From: Candidatus Poseidoniaceae archaeon
Lineage (GTDB): Archaea > Thermoplasmatota > Poseidoniia > Poseidoniales > Poseidoniaceae
Assembly: GCA_013329865.1 (NCBI GenBank)
Contig: DUJJ01000169.1
Location: forward strand, 16,703 to 32,179
DNA: 15,477 bases
Direction of reading: 5' to 3'
How positions within the stretch are numbered: position 1 is the first letter of the stretch; the number at the start of each line of letters is the position of its first letter. This document shows positions 7,418 to 14,772 of this stretch, in pieces. Below the pieces are notes generated by a model. The model made no database searches. It saw only the letters and a program-made list of their open reading frames with translations, and had not been told where the DNA came from. The translations under genes and the position numbers were made by a program.

Positions 7418-8497
7418 ATGGCGGATGTCAACCTTAGCGAATTAGCCACGGCACTAGATACTGAGGACATGATTGGGTTTACTAGAGCATTCGTCGAAAA
7501 CATCACCACCGGTTTGAGGGCGGTAAATTCTGAGCGATACCCATGGATTGAGGAGTTAGCTAAAACACAATGGCATGGGGTTATTGCCCTTGGCATGGGA
7601 GGTTCTGCTGCTGGTGGAGACTTCTTATCTGTGTTGTGCAATCAAGCGGGCAGCATACCTGTAATCGTTCAGCGAGATTATGTTTTACCAGCCTGGTGGA
7701 ATGACCGATGGCTTGTTTTGTCAACCTCGCACAGTGGCAACACCGAAGAAGCCATTGCGGCTACTGAAATAGCCTTGAAGTCTGGAGCAACAGTAGTAGT
7801 GATATCGACGGGAGGAATACTATCCGGTCTCGCTGAGCTGCACTATAATTGTCATTTTATACCATCAATCGGTGGACAACCGCCACGCTCAGCATTTGGC
7901 CATATATTTTCTCGGCAGTTAGCCTTGTTCCGTAGTATCGGCATCTTACCAAACAGTGACAAAGACAAGGAAATGCTAACCAGATTACAACTTGTTGTCA
8001 ACGATTATGACTTTATCAATAGTGATGACCCTGAGTTGATTGAATTGATTACCTACATGGCAACACAACCAATTTCTTTGTTGGGACCAACTGAACTAAC
8101 ACCTGCTCTCAACCGTTTTAAAAATCAACTCAACGAAAATGCGGCTAGATTTGCGCGGGTTGGAATATTTCCTGAGATGAACCATAACGAAAGTGTTGCG
8201 TGGGGTGGAGTTGGAGACGACGCTGATTTCAGCGTTGGTGAAACTGTTATTCTATTCTTGACGTGGAACGGTATGCATTCAAGAGTTGCTAATCGGTTGG
8301 AATGGATGATTGCTCACACACCCAGCGACATGGCGTGGCGCATTCATGGGGAAGGAGAGACTCTACTCGAGGCATTACTACACCTGTGTATAATCATGGA
8401 TTGGCTCTCGATTGCCATGGGCTTGGTTCATGGAAAAGACCCATCTGCGATCGATTCAATAAATTCCCTCAAGAAATTTCTTGGGAATAAGAATTGA
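7418..8497 (+). CDS. Bifunctional phosphoglucose/phosphomannose isomerase (SIS family)
   Basis: The protein has 359 residues with two SIS domains. Visible family motifs are GMGGSAAGGD (59-68), the sugar-phosphate loop STSHSGNTEE (102-111), PPRSAFGH (155-162), NENAARF around Glu240 and PEMNHNE with His256 and Glu258. In the archaeal enzymes of this family (for example the Pyrobaculum and Thermoplasma types) the conserved Glu and His act in ring opening and isomerisation of glucose-6-phosphate and mannose-6-phosphate to fructose-6-phosphate. It would serve central carbon metabolism and supply mannose for lipid-linked sugars, which fits the glycosyltransferases downstream. No clear Shine-Dalgarno precedes the ATG. 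The gene lies 25 bases after NMD3 and converges with the M23 gene, leaving only nine bases between their ends. Confidence 0.92.
   Translation: MADVNLSELATALDTEDMIGFTRAFVENITTGLRAVNSERYPWIEELAKTQWHGVIALGMGGSAAGGDFLSVLCNQAGSIPVIVQRDYVLPAWWNDRWLVLSTSHSGNTEEAIAATEIALKSGATVVVISTGGILSGLAELHYNCHFIPSIGGQPPRSAFGHIFSRQLALFRSIGILPNSDKDKEMLTRLQLVVNDYDFINSDDPELIELITYMATQPISLLGPTELTPALNRFKNQLNENAARFARVGIFPEMNHNESVAWGGVGDDADFSVGETVILFLTWNGMHSRVANRLEWMIAHTPSDMAWRIHGEGETLLEALLHLCIIMDWLSIAMGLVHGKDPSAIDSINSLKKFLGNKN
8464..8487 (+). repeat. Perfect 14-bp palindrome near the 3' end of the isomerase gene
   Basis: CAAGAAATTTCTTG (8470-8483) is a perfect palindrome inside the last codons of the isomerase. TTCC on the left and GGAA on the right extend the symmetry with two extra bases on the left. 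It lies just before the convergent gene junction and could form a hairpin in either transcript. It may equally be chance, since the residues encoded (SLKKFLG) are normal for the family. Confidence 0.35.
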
Positions 8498-8506
8498 TTA
8501 ATTAGA

Positions 8507-9127
8507 TTAGTAAACTGGACCAACGATTAGCCGCGGATCTGGATAGAGTTTCAACGCCACCTCACGGTCGGCTAATTTTACTACTCCGGGTAAGTCATTT
8601 ACTTCAGGTTGTCTTAGAGAGAGTTGTATGTGTATGTGAGGTGGCCATCCACCATTTTCATATTCATGTCCAATGGTAGCAATAACTTGGCCTACGGTAA
8701 ATGACTCGCCAACCTCAACCATATCGAGTGATTCTGTCGAGAGATGGCCGTGTAAAACCCAAAATTTCTGTGCAGGTGAGAAATCTCGAGAACCTACCGA
8801 GTTGGGTAATTGTAACTCATGCTCAGTAATGATGGTTGGGCCGTATGAGCCTGCTTCTGGATTGATACCCTTGCTGAAGACTTTTCCGTCGGCAAACGCA
8901 TACACTGGTGTGCTAACCGGCGCTCCGATATCGAGACCGACATGCAGGTCCCTTTCGCCGCCAAACAATTCAGTGTTATACATGCCAGGCCGATGTTCAT
9001 CATATCGACCAATCTGATACTCAAAAGGACACTTCCAGTCAGTGTTGTTGGGTTTTGTAAAATCAAAAACCCAGTATTCTTCTGGTAACTGGACGATGGG
9101 ATGAAATGGAAACTCGCCCTCGGACAT
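8507..9127 (-). CDS. M23 (LytM/lysostaphin-like) metallopeptidase family protein, no signal peptide
   Basis: The product has 206 residues. The M23 zinc site is complete: His62 and Asp66 in LHVGLDIGAP, HGH at 126-128, and HIH at 164-166 after GGWPP. Gly-rich turns such as PVYAFADGKV and VGQVIATIG are those of the beta-sandwich fold. Members usually cut glycine-containing peptide crosslinks in murein, but archaea lack murein and this protein has no signal peptide or membrane helix. The N-terminal GRYDEHRPGMYNTELFGGERDLHVGLD block resembles a subfamily I recall as fused to phosphotransferase and aminotransferase domains in bacteria, hinting at a cytoplasmic, non-murein role. An A/T-rich box (CATATTTTT) about 23 bases upstream of the ATG suggests leaderless transcription. 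Fold and metal site are clear; substrate is unknown. Acquisition from bacteria is possible. Confidence 0.88.
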   Translation of the reverse strand: MSEGEFPFHPIVQLPEEYWVFDFTKPNNTDWKCPFEYQIGRYDEHRPGMYNTELFGGERDLHVGLDIGAPVSTPVYAFADGKVFSKGINPEAGSYGPTIITEHELQLPNSVGSRDFSPAQKFWVLHGHLSTESLDMVEVGESFTVGQVIATIGHEYENGGWPPHIHIQLSLRQPEVNDLPGVVKLADREVALKLYPDPRLIVGPVY

Positions 9128-9144
9128 AGTCTGTCTAAACGGTG

Positions 9145-9155
9145 CATATTTTTCA
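9145..9155 (-). promoter_or_regulatory. Possible TATA box of the M23 gene
   Basis: On the minus strand TGAAAAATATG is centred about 23 bases upstream of the ATG at 9127. This is the spacing expected for a leaderless archaeal transcript, and no Shine-Dalgarno is present at that start. Confidence 0.45.
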
Positions 9156-9177
9156 TTATTGGCCGAAAAGTCAAGAC

Positions 9178-9197
9178 CTCTACCTCCTAGGGTAGAG
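9178..9197 (+). promoter_or_regulatory. Hairpin directly before the GT-C gene start
   Basis: CTCTACC (9178-9184) pairs perfectly with GGTAGAG (9191-9197) across a six-base loop, ending one base before the ATG at 9199. If the transcript includes it, the structure would place the start codon at the base of a stem and could reduce initiation. It also contains ACCTCCT, which resembles the anti-Shine-Dalgarno end of 16S rRNA rather than a ribosome site. Function is speculative. Confidence 0.35.
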
Positions 9198-9198
9198 T

Positions 9199-11517
9199 AT
9201 GCTTGTGGCTATGTTAATATTGTTAGCCATAACGTTAATTCCCGGCTATGCATTGTGCAGAGTCCTTGATGGGGCAGCAGATGGATGGCGGAAAGCTATG
9301 CTCAGCCCGGCGCTTGGATTATTGCTAATTTACGGTGTCTGCGGACTGGTGTTCCTTAGTGGACTGTGGACTTGGGTATTGGCATCCGCCGTAATTTTAT
9401 TGGCCAATACCCTATCAGTCGCCCACTTAAAACGTCGAGTGAATGAGGAAAATGGTTTGACACAATGGCAGAAACTTGAAGCAGCCATGCACGGTATGAT
9501 ACTTGAAAGTGAAGATCAGGAAATCTCCGACGAGGCATCCGCTCAGCAGTGGTTTCAGTCTAATAGATACAAATTTGGCATCACTGTTGGAATGATATTG
9601 TCCCTAGGAATTCTGATCCTACCCATAATCCAAGAATTACCATTCGGTGTTGATTGGATTGGTTTTGCGGTCCTAGCAGGTCAGATATCAGAACACGGTA
9701 ACATGGTTTTGTCCGGTGTCAATGAAGGCTCATGGACATACCCTCCGGCGTTTCCTGCCCTAGCAAGTTGGCTATCAGAGGCTGCTAACATCGATTCAGG
9801 TCGAGCGGTATTTTTTCTTGGACATTACACGCTTGCTGTGTTGGTTATTGGAGCCGCCGGTGCGATGGACCACCACGGTTCCGGCGGTCAGTTTCTAGTT
9901 ACTATGGCACTTGGCGTGGGAATATTCGCCAAGGTCTATGATTCTGGTTACCCAACCGTGGCAAGTCAACTCGGATTAGTTGTCGGTTTGCTGGTTTTAC
10001 TGAGGCCGTCATCAAGTCGTGGAAGTCATCACACTAGAGGATTTATTATTGCTGTCTCATGTGTATCTCTCATCCACCCAACTGGAGCAATTTATCTAGG
10101 GTTACTGATGATTGCTCATGTTGTAATTGGTTTGAGTCTGCGAGCCGAGTACAGTGAGAATTTTCACAGACTGTTGCTGGCCTGTTCGATACTGATAACT
10201 ATTGCAGCCGCAATCTCAGTGATTTTCCTCGCTCCCAGAATGTTGGATGAGGCCGTATTTGCTGAATATGGTTGGCAAGGAGGTAGACCGTTGTTGACCT
10301 ATAACGGGGTTTTACTCGCTTTTTCTTTGGTTGCTGGCTGGAAATTGAGAAGCACCGTTGAGGGAAGGATGCTAATCACATGGCTTGCCTTACTGTGGGT
10401 GCTGACATCAATACACCTGATCGAGGGGTTACAAAACATACCTGTTTTGTCATTATTATCATACACCTTGTATTCTATGGGCTTACATGCCTTTCATATC
10501 CCGCTTGCTGCCCTCAGCGCGTTGTGGTTGAGCCCATCGACTGGACTTAATTCACTAGACGCTAAGCGCGGGTTGCTAACGATTAATTGGGACCCCAGTC
10601 TGAACGAAAAATTAGGTAAAATAATGACTGCGGCGGTCCTTATCGGAATAATCGTGGCAAATGTGATCACGGCAAATATCGCACAACATGACGAACTAAG
10701 GCCGGTAACTCATGCAGACCTGGAGATACGAGAACTCCTAGAGACATTACCAAAAGATAGCATAATTTACACTGAAAACAATCATTGGGGTCACATTTAT
10801 GATACTCCCAGTGGAATCCAAACGACTAGTATACCGACACTAGGTTTGTTGCTGATTGATGAGACTATACACCCGCTCGCAACCTCCGCAATTATGTATA
10901 ATAACGCGTCCAAAATAGTTCAGTTAGGTATCGATTATGCGATTAGTTCTCCTATTGGTAGTATTGGATGGACCTTAGCTGAATCACGTTATTGGACCAT
11001 CATTGAAGACATCGATGGTAGCCGATTGTGGCAGTTTAATCCTGCAGGCAACTCACAACAATCAACCATAGCGACAGTAGATTTTGAGTCTTGCACGGGT
11101 AACTGTGAGATTCGTGTAGATCCGTGGCGAGACAACAGGTACCAGACTCTAAACGAGCAATATGGTGAATTCAGGGCTTTTATTGAAGAGGGAGCAAATT
11201 CGGTGTTCAATTTTGAATTACCGAGGACAGCCTTTGTTGGCTCGAGGATATGCTTGTTCTACGAGTCTGTCGGACAGCATGACGATTTTTACTTGTCAAT
11301 TGGGAATCAGCAAACTACCGTAACCAGCGGTAGTTCAGGATGGCATCGACACTGTTTCACGCTGGAGATGACGCATACAACAATCGATGCTGGTATTGAA
11401 TGGGATGACTCTACCTCCTCAAGTTTTTGGCTTAACCCCTCTGGTTTATCGGGTCGTGGCGACAGGGTTTTGGATACTACCGGAATCAGACTACACTGGC
11501 TAGAAATTGATGTTTGA
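9199..11517 (+). CDS. GT-C-like multi-pass membrane glycosyltransferase with C-terminal beta domain
   Basis: The protein has 772 residues. About residues 1-75 hold three hydrophobic segments, then a charged loop with many acidic residues (about 79-122), then further membrane segments up to about residue 495. The stretch VDWIGFAVLAGQISEHG (151-167), followed by YPPAFPALASWL (181-192), matches the layout of GT-C enzymes, with an acidic residue in a loop after a helix and a YPP motif; Asp152 is the candidate catalytic residue. The soluble tail (about 500-772) is likely outside the cell. Its last 150 residues include CTGNC and two further Cys, are beta-strand rich and end in LHWLEIDV, like a jelly-roll carbohydrate-binding module. 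The next gene encodes a DPM-like GT2, which could make the lipid-linked sugar donor. Start: ATG 9199; ATG 9211 is an alternative. Two tandem TGA stops end the gene. I am confident of the membrane architecture, less of the enzymatic role. Confidence 0.72.
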   Translation: MLVAMLILLAITLIPGYALCRVLDGAADGWRKAMLSPALGLLLIYGVCGLVFLSGLWTWVLASAVILLANTLSVAHLKRRVNEENGLTQWQKLEAAMHGMILESEDQEISDEASAQQWFQSNRYKFGITVGMILSLGILILPIIQELPFGVDWIGFAVLAGQISEHGNMVLSGVNEGSWTYPPAFPALASWLSEAANIDSGRAVFFLGHYTLAVLVIGAAGAMDHHGSGGQFLVTMALGVGIFAKVYDSGYPTVASQLGLVVGLLVLLRPSSSRGSHHTRGFIIAVSCVSLIHPTGAIYLGLLMIAHVVIGLSLRAEYSENFHRLLLACSILITIAAAISVIFLAPRMLDEAVFAEYGWQGGRPLLTYNGVLLAFSLVAGWKLRSTVEGRMLITWLALLWVLTSIHLIEGLQNIPVLSLLSYTLYSMGLHAFHIPLAALSALWLSPSTGLNSLDAKRGLLTINWDPSLNEKLGKIMTAAVLIGIIVANVITANIAQHDELRPVTHADLEIRELLETLPKDSIIYTENNHWGHIYDTPSGIQTTSIPTLGLLLIDETIHPLATSAIMYNNASKIVQLGIDYAISSPIGSIGWTLAESRYWTIIEDIDGSRLWQFNPAGNSQQSTIATVDFESCTGNCEIRVDPWRDNRYQTLNEQYGEFRAFIEEGANSVFNFELPRTAFVGSRICLFYESVGQHDDFYLSIGNQQTTVTSGSSGWHRHCFTLEMTHTTIDAGIEWDDSTSSSFWLNPSGLSGRGDRVLDTTGIRLHWLEIDV

Positions 11518-11520
11518 TGA

Positions 11521-11531
11521 TTTAATTTATC
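11521..11531 (+). promoter_or_regulatory. Possible TATA box of the GT2 gene
   Basis: TTTAATTTATC begins just after the tandem stop codons of the GT-C gene. A start site about 25 bases downstream would leave a leader of about 16 bases containing GAGGGTG (11550-11556), a plausible though distant ribosome site for the ATG at 11568. Confidence 0.4.
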
Positions 11532-11567
11532 GAAGGCATCAAAACTAACGAGGGTGTGTAAGAACCG

Positions 11568-12302
11568 ATGAAGAATCTCGTAGTCCTGCTTCCAACGCTG
11601 GATGAGGAGTATGGTTTACGCAAGATTCTACCACAGATTCCTCGCCAGCAACTAACAACGCTCGGCTGGAAAACCGAAGTTTGGATTGTTGACGGTGGCA
11701 GTAAAGACCTGTCAGTAGAAATCGCCAAACAATATGACTGCAAGGTTATCAAACAGGCTGGCTATGGTAAAGGCGCGGCCATGCGAACCGGGTTTAGTAA
11801 GTTCTTAGCCTTGAACAAGGATGCACTTGTGATGTTAGATGCAGATGGCACATATGACCCAGCAGAAATACCAGAATTCGTCACCATGCTCGAGAATAAT
11901 GAAGTGGTAATTGGCGATAGACTGCGCGGTAAAATGGAGCCAGGTGCCATGACGAGAGTCAATTACTTTGGCAATCACATACTAACATGGGTTGCTTCTG
12001 CATTGTATGGTGTTAATACCAATGATCTATGTACTGGGTATTGGGGTTTTACTAAATCAGCAATTGCCAGGTTGAAACTTAATTCAATGAGGTTCGAAAT
12101 TGAAGCAGAAATGTATGCTTCATGTGTGCGAGAGAAAATTACTATTGTATCCATACCAATATCATACCGAGGGAGAATTGGTGAAGCAAAATTAGGCTCA
12201 ATTGTCGATGGGTGGATTATTTTCAAGAAACTATTAGTCAGACGAATATTTCCTCACCCAGTTGAGGTAGTAACCGGTAAAGGAAACCTCGATATTGATT
12301 AA
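11568..12302 (+). CDS. GT2 glycosyltransferase, dolichol-phosphate mannose/glucose synthase-like
   Basis: The protein has 244 residues and a GT-A fold pattern: the N-terminal strand VVLLPTLDEE, IVDGGSKD (40-47), GYGKGAAMRTG, the metal-binding LDADGTYDP with Asp91 and Asp93, and DLCTGYWGF later. These are the marks of DPM1-like enzymes, which move a sugar from a nucleotide donor to dolichyl (or polyprenyl) phosphate on the cytoplasmic face. There is no C-terminal membrane helix or GtrA-like domain, so it should be soluble or peripheral. The gene lies 50 bases downstream of the GT-C-like membrane protein, the class of enzyme that uses such lipid-linked sugars. It may therefore be part of an N-glycosylation or surface polysaccharide pathway. 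The exact sugar cannot be told from sequence. Confidence 0.9.
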   Translation: MKNLVVLLPTLDEEYGLRKILPQIPRQQLTTLGWKTEVWIVDGGSKDLSVEIAKQYDCKVIKQAGYGKGAAMRTGFSKFLALNKDALVMLDADGTYDPAEIPEFVTMLENNEVVIGDRLRGKMEPGAMTRVNYFGNHILTWVASALYGVNTNDLCTGYWGFTKSAIARLKLNSMRFEIEAEMYASCVREKITIVSIPISYRGRIGEAKLGSIVDGWIIFKKLLVRRIFPHPVEVVTGKGNLDID

Positions 12303-12310
12303 GCAAGCAA

Positions 12311-12322
12311 TCAAATTTAATG
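12311..12322 (+). promoter_or_regulatory. Possible TATA box of the aspartate-semialdehyde dehydrogenase gene
   Basis: TCAAATTTAATG is an A/T-rich stretch centred about 22 bases before the ATG at 12339, consistent with a nearly leaderless transcript. GGTG lies at 12332-12335, too close to the ATG for a normal ribosome site. Confidence 0.3.
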
Positions 12323-12338
12323 ACTTTAACCGGTGTAT

Positions 12339-13397
12339 ATGACCCGAGTAAGATGCCTGATACTTGGGGCAAGTGGTCTAGTTGGGCAGCGACTGCAACA
12401 ACGCTTGGTAAAACATCCCATGTTTGAGATATGTGCCATTGCCGGAAGTGAGTCAACTGCTGGAAAATCACTGAAATCGGTTCCATGGCGTTTATCAGAG
12501 CCACGCCCGGACTTACCCGAACTTACAATAATTGATGCCAACTCAACAGAGTTAACAAAAAAATGCTCTGATTTAGACATTAGGTATGCTTTTTCCGGCC
12601 TCCCCTCAACCGCAGCACTCTCTATTGAGAAGGCTTTGGCTGAATCTGGTGTCACGGTTTTTTCCAATGCTAGTGCATATCGAAGGGCTCAGGGAATTCC
12701 AATGGTTATCCCAGAGATTAACCCCCACCACCTTCACTCTAGCATGCATTATTGCGCAACGAACTGTACACTGATACCGCTGGTTATACCTGTTGCTGCA
12801 ATCAATAAAATTAGTGATATCAAATCAATAACAATGCGCAGTGAACAGGCGCTATCAGGTGCGGGCTGGGAGTTGCTGTACGACCAATCTGCGCTATCGG
12901 GTGATGTTAAACCCCAAATAGCAGGTGAGGCGGAAAAAACTCATGCTGAATTATTACATGTTCTCGGGACAATCGAATCGCAGGAAATTACTCCTGCTAC
13001 CTTGGATGTAAGTATCTCATGTCAGAGAATCGCGCGCCAGGACGGGCATCAAGTCTTCGTCGAGATCGAAACCGCCGTAGCCGTATCGCACAACACTTTG
13101 ATTAATGCATTGAAGGGCATAGCTTGTTACAGTAATTTACCTAGTGGCCCTATCAATGCCATACACATTGTTGACAAAATTGACCCAATTGCTCACCTAT
13201 GGTCGGATGGTAGTAATTTTTCTCACAATCCTGATCCAGCAACCAACCTCAAGACCGGAATGGGGATTGTTATGGGCAACATCGTGCTGAGCGGGACCCG
13301 AATTTCATTCAGTGCATACTCACACAACACAATTAGAGGCGCAGCAGGAGGTTTAGTTTTTCTTGCGGAGTTAGTGCTCGAACAATCTCTAACTTAG
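12339..13397 (+). CDS. asd: Aspartate-semialdehyde dehydrogenase, archaeal type
   Basis: The protein has 352 residues from the ATG at 12339; an in-frame GTG at 12333 would add two. It opens with the NADP-binding GASGLVGQR and HPMF pattern typical of archaeal and fungal ASADH. Further family marks are FSNASAYRR, MVIPEINPHHL, the nucleophile Cys143 in ATNCT, ALSGAG, RQDGH with base His237, HNPDP and SHNTIRGAAGG near the C-terminus. The enzyme reduces aspartyl-4-phosphate to aspartate semialdehyde in the route to threonine, methionine and lysine. The usual Asn-Pro before the active-site Asn-Cys is replaced by Ala-Thr, so the site is somewhat divergent, but the catalytic residues are present. No other amino-acid gene is nearby. 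Confidence 0.88.
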   Translation: MTRVRCLILGASGLVGQRLQQRLVKHPMFEICAIAGSESTAGKSLKSVPWRLSEPRPDLPELTIIDANSTELTKKCSDLDIRYAFSGLPSTAALSIEKALAESGVTVFSNASAYRRAQGIPMVIPEINPHHLHSSMHYCATNCTLIPLVIPVAAINKISDIKSITMRSEQALSGAGWELLYDQSALSGDVKPQIAGEAEKTHAELLHVLGTIESQEITPATLDVSISCQRIARQDGHQVFVEIETAVAVSHNTLINALKGIACYSNLPSGPINAIHIVDKIDPIAHLWSDGSNFSHNPDPATNLKTGMGIVMGNIVLSGTRISFSAYSHNTIRGAAGGLVFLAELVLEQSLT

Positions 13398-13445
13398 ATA
13401 CGGTATGCCTAAAGAATCACTCTTATTCCCTAGCATTGGTGCGGC

Positions 13446-14465
13446 ATGGGAATAACTGCAATGATACCCGACACAACAATCGGTCAACTGTATGTTGAAG
13501 CAGATAGCCGTTGGGGAGAGATATGGGATGATAAAGCGGCGAGAATGCTTATTTTGCTTATGTTCCCTCGAAAACACCGTAAAATGATGGAACTGCACGG
13601 CGACATAACCGAGCACGGTCAGCCTGTGATGACTGTGTTTCATCGGCCCCGTGAGGAGGCTAAACTGCTAGAAAAGCAGGGTTTTGATGCGCGTTCTGCA
13701 TCCTTTCAATTTGTTGATATCGCCAGCCTTGATCTAGGTTCATGGATGCAACAACTAATCGTTCAAGAGAAGTGGCTGCGTGGAACCATTGATATCATGC
13801 CTGTGCCATTCTCGATGGGACTACCTGCACAAAGGGGTTTTGAAACCATGAATATCCTTTGCTTTAGACATCCAGATATATCCCCACTTGAGCGATATTA
13901 TCTCCCTTTCCCGCCAAGTTCGATTCCAGGCAAATGCTTCGTCTCGTTACCAAGAAGACAAGCCGCTGAGCTTGCTAGACAACAGGCTGAGGTGTTGGGG
14001 GTTGGCAGATTGGTCAGGAAGACTAAGATTATTGAACAAGAGGCCCCTATTGAGGCTCTCCCACCGGAAGTGAAATCTACTGAAGAAGCCGGTTTAGATG
14101 CTGTTATTGATAATTTCTCAGACCAGATTATGGAAGGTATAATTGCTCAAGCAGAAGAAATAGTCAATGTTGAGTTGCCAAATAACCCACTTGATACGCC
14201 AGCAACTATGGAAGAGACTACTACAGAAATAATCAGCAGTGTCACAAATAATGTCGAAATTCCAAGTATCGAAGAACCCGAGGAAGTTATTGAAATGTCA
14301 GATGTTGAAATAGAGTTCCGGGCTTTGGTTACAGAATTAATTGATGCTGGCGTTGCGCCGACAGAAATGATGGATGACCCAAGATGGGAGGATATCAGTG
14401 AACGTGCGATGGCTACTGGGTTTGAAACATGGCCAGTATTCTTAGAACTCACCGCGGTACAATGA
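13446..14465 (+). CDS. Unrecognised 339-residue protein with long acidic linker
   Basis: I do not recognise a family. Residues 1-190 look like a compact, soluble domain with mixed charge and notable patches: YVEADSRWGEIWDD, FPRKHRKMMELHGDITEHG and PSSIPGKCFVSLPRRQ. Residues about 205-290 form a low-complexity acidic linker rich in Glu, Pro, Thr and Ile, probably disordered. The last 50 residues (VEIEFRALVTELIDAGVAPTEMMDDPRWEDISERAM) look like a small helical domain. There is no signal peptide, membrane helix or metal motif, so it should be cytoplasmic. GGTG lies just before the ATG at 13446, giving weak start support; the ATG at 13461 is an alternative. It sits between an amino-acid gene and a zinc-ribbon gene, which does not reveal its job. 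Probably real because the frame is long and codon use resembles its neighbours. Confidence 0.82.
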   Translation: MGITAMIPDTTIGQLYVEADSRWGEIWDDKAARMLILLMFPRKHRKMMELHGDITEHGQPVMTVFHRPREEAKLLEKQGFDARSASFQFVDIASLDLGSWMQQLIVQEKWLRGTIDIMPVPFSMGLPAQRGFETMNILCFRHPDISPLERYYLPFPPSSIPGKCFVSLPRRQAAELARQQAEVLGVGRLVRKTKIIEQEAPIEALPPEVKSTEEAGLDAVIDNFSDQIMEGIIAQAEEIVNVELPNNPLDTPATMEETTTEIISSVTNNVEIPSIEEPEEVIEMSDVEIEFRALVTELIDAGVAPTEMMDDPRWEDISERAMATGFETWPVFLELTAVQ

Positions 14466-14476
14466 CAACGATTGAC

Positions 14477-14486
14477 TCAAATATAA
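14477..14486 (+). promoter_or_regulatory. Possible TATA box of the zinc-ribbon/methyltransferase operon
   Basis: CAAATATAAC is centred about 24 bases before the ATG at 14505. The zinc-ribbon gene has no Shine-Dalgarno, so a leaderless transcript beginning at or near the ATG is the simplest reading. Confidence 0.5.
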
Positions 14487-14504
14487 CGGCATTTAGGGAT
14501 TATT

Positions 14505-14768
14505 ATGGGCTTTTGCATAAATTGCGGCAATCAACATCAAGACGGTGTTAGGTTTTGTCGTTTCTGCGGCACGGCTCAACCAAGCGAGCAGTTACTAGCA
14601 CGCTTGAGGGCGGAATCCGAACAAATTCGTTTGTTGGTGTTGCAAATGCAACAGCAGCAAGCTCACGCACAAAACGATGCCTATGCTAGATTAGAAGCCA
14701 TGCGATTACAAGCAGAAGCCGCAGCTCGCAATCAGCAAAATCAACAATACAGACCGCCGGGTTGGTGA
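14505..14768 (+). CDS. Small zinc-ribbon protein with coiled-coil tail
   Basis: The protein has 87 residues. The first 25 hold a four-cysteine zinc ribbon, C4xxC7 and C18xxC21, each followed by Gly and of the zinc-ribbon_2 kind (FCINCGN, FCRFCGT). Residues about 28-75 are helical and rich in Gln, Ala, Glu and Leu with heptad spacing (LLARLRAESEQIRLLVLQMQ), indicating a coiled coil and probable oligomer. The tail NQQYRPPGW is short and polar. There is no membrane helix. Such modules usually mediate protein or nucleic-acid contacts rather than catalysis. The stop codon overlaps the ribosome site of the methyltransferase gene four bases downstream, so the two are translationally coupled and may work together. 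Confidence 0.85.
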   Translation: MGFCINCGNQHQDGVRFCRFCGTAQPSEQLLARLRAESEQIRLLVLQMQQQQAHAQNDAYARLEAMRLQAEAAARNQQNQQYRPPGW

Positions 14769-14769
14769 T
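14764..14769 (+). promoter_or_regulatory. Shine-Dalgarno GGTGAT fixing the GTG start of the methyltransferase
   Basis: GGTGAT spans the TGA stop of the zinc-ribbon gene and lies three bases before GTG at 14773, the same arrangement as at the NMD3 start. The ATG at 14768 is out of frame with the methyltransferase. Confidence 0.6.
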
Positions 14770-14772
14770 GTT

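Noticed and set aside
8794..9174. 126-codon minus-strand frame overlapping the M23 gene
   Set aside because: It is an out-of-frame shadow; the M23 frame holds all the metal-binding motifs.
12326..12667. 113-codon minus-strand frame opposite the 5' end of asd
   Set aside because: Antisense shadow of a clearly conserved dehydrogenase N-terminus.
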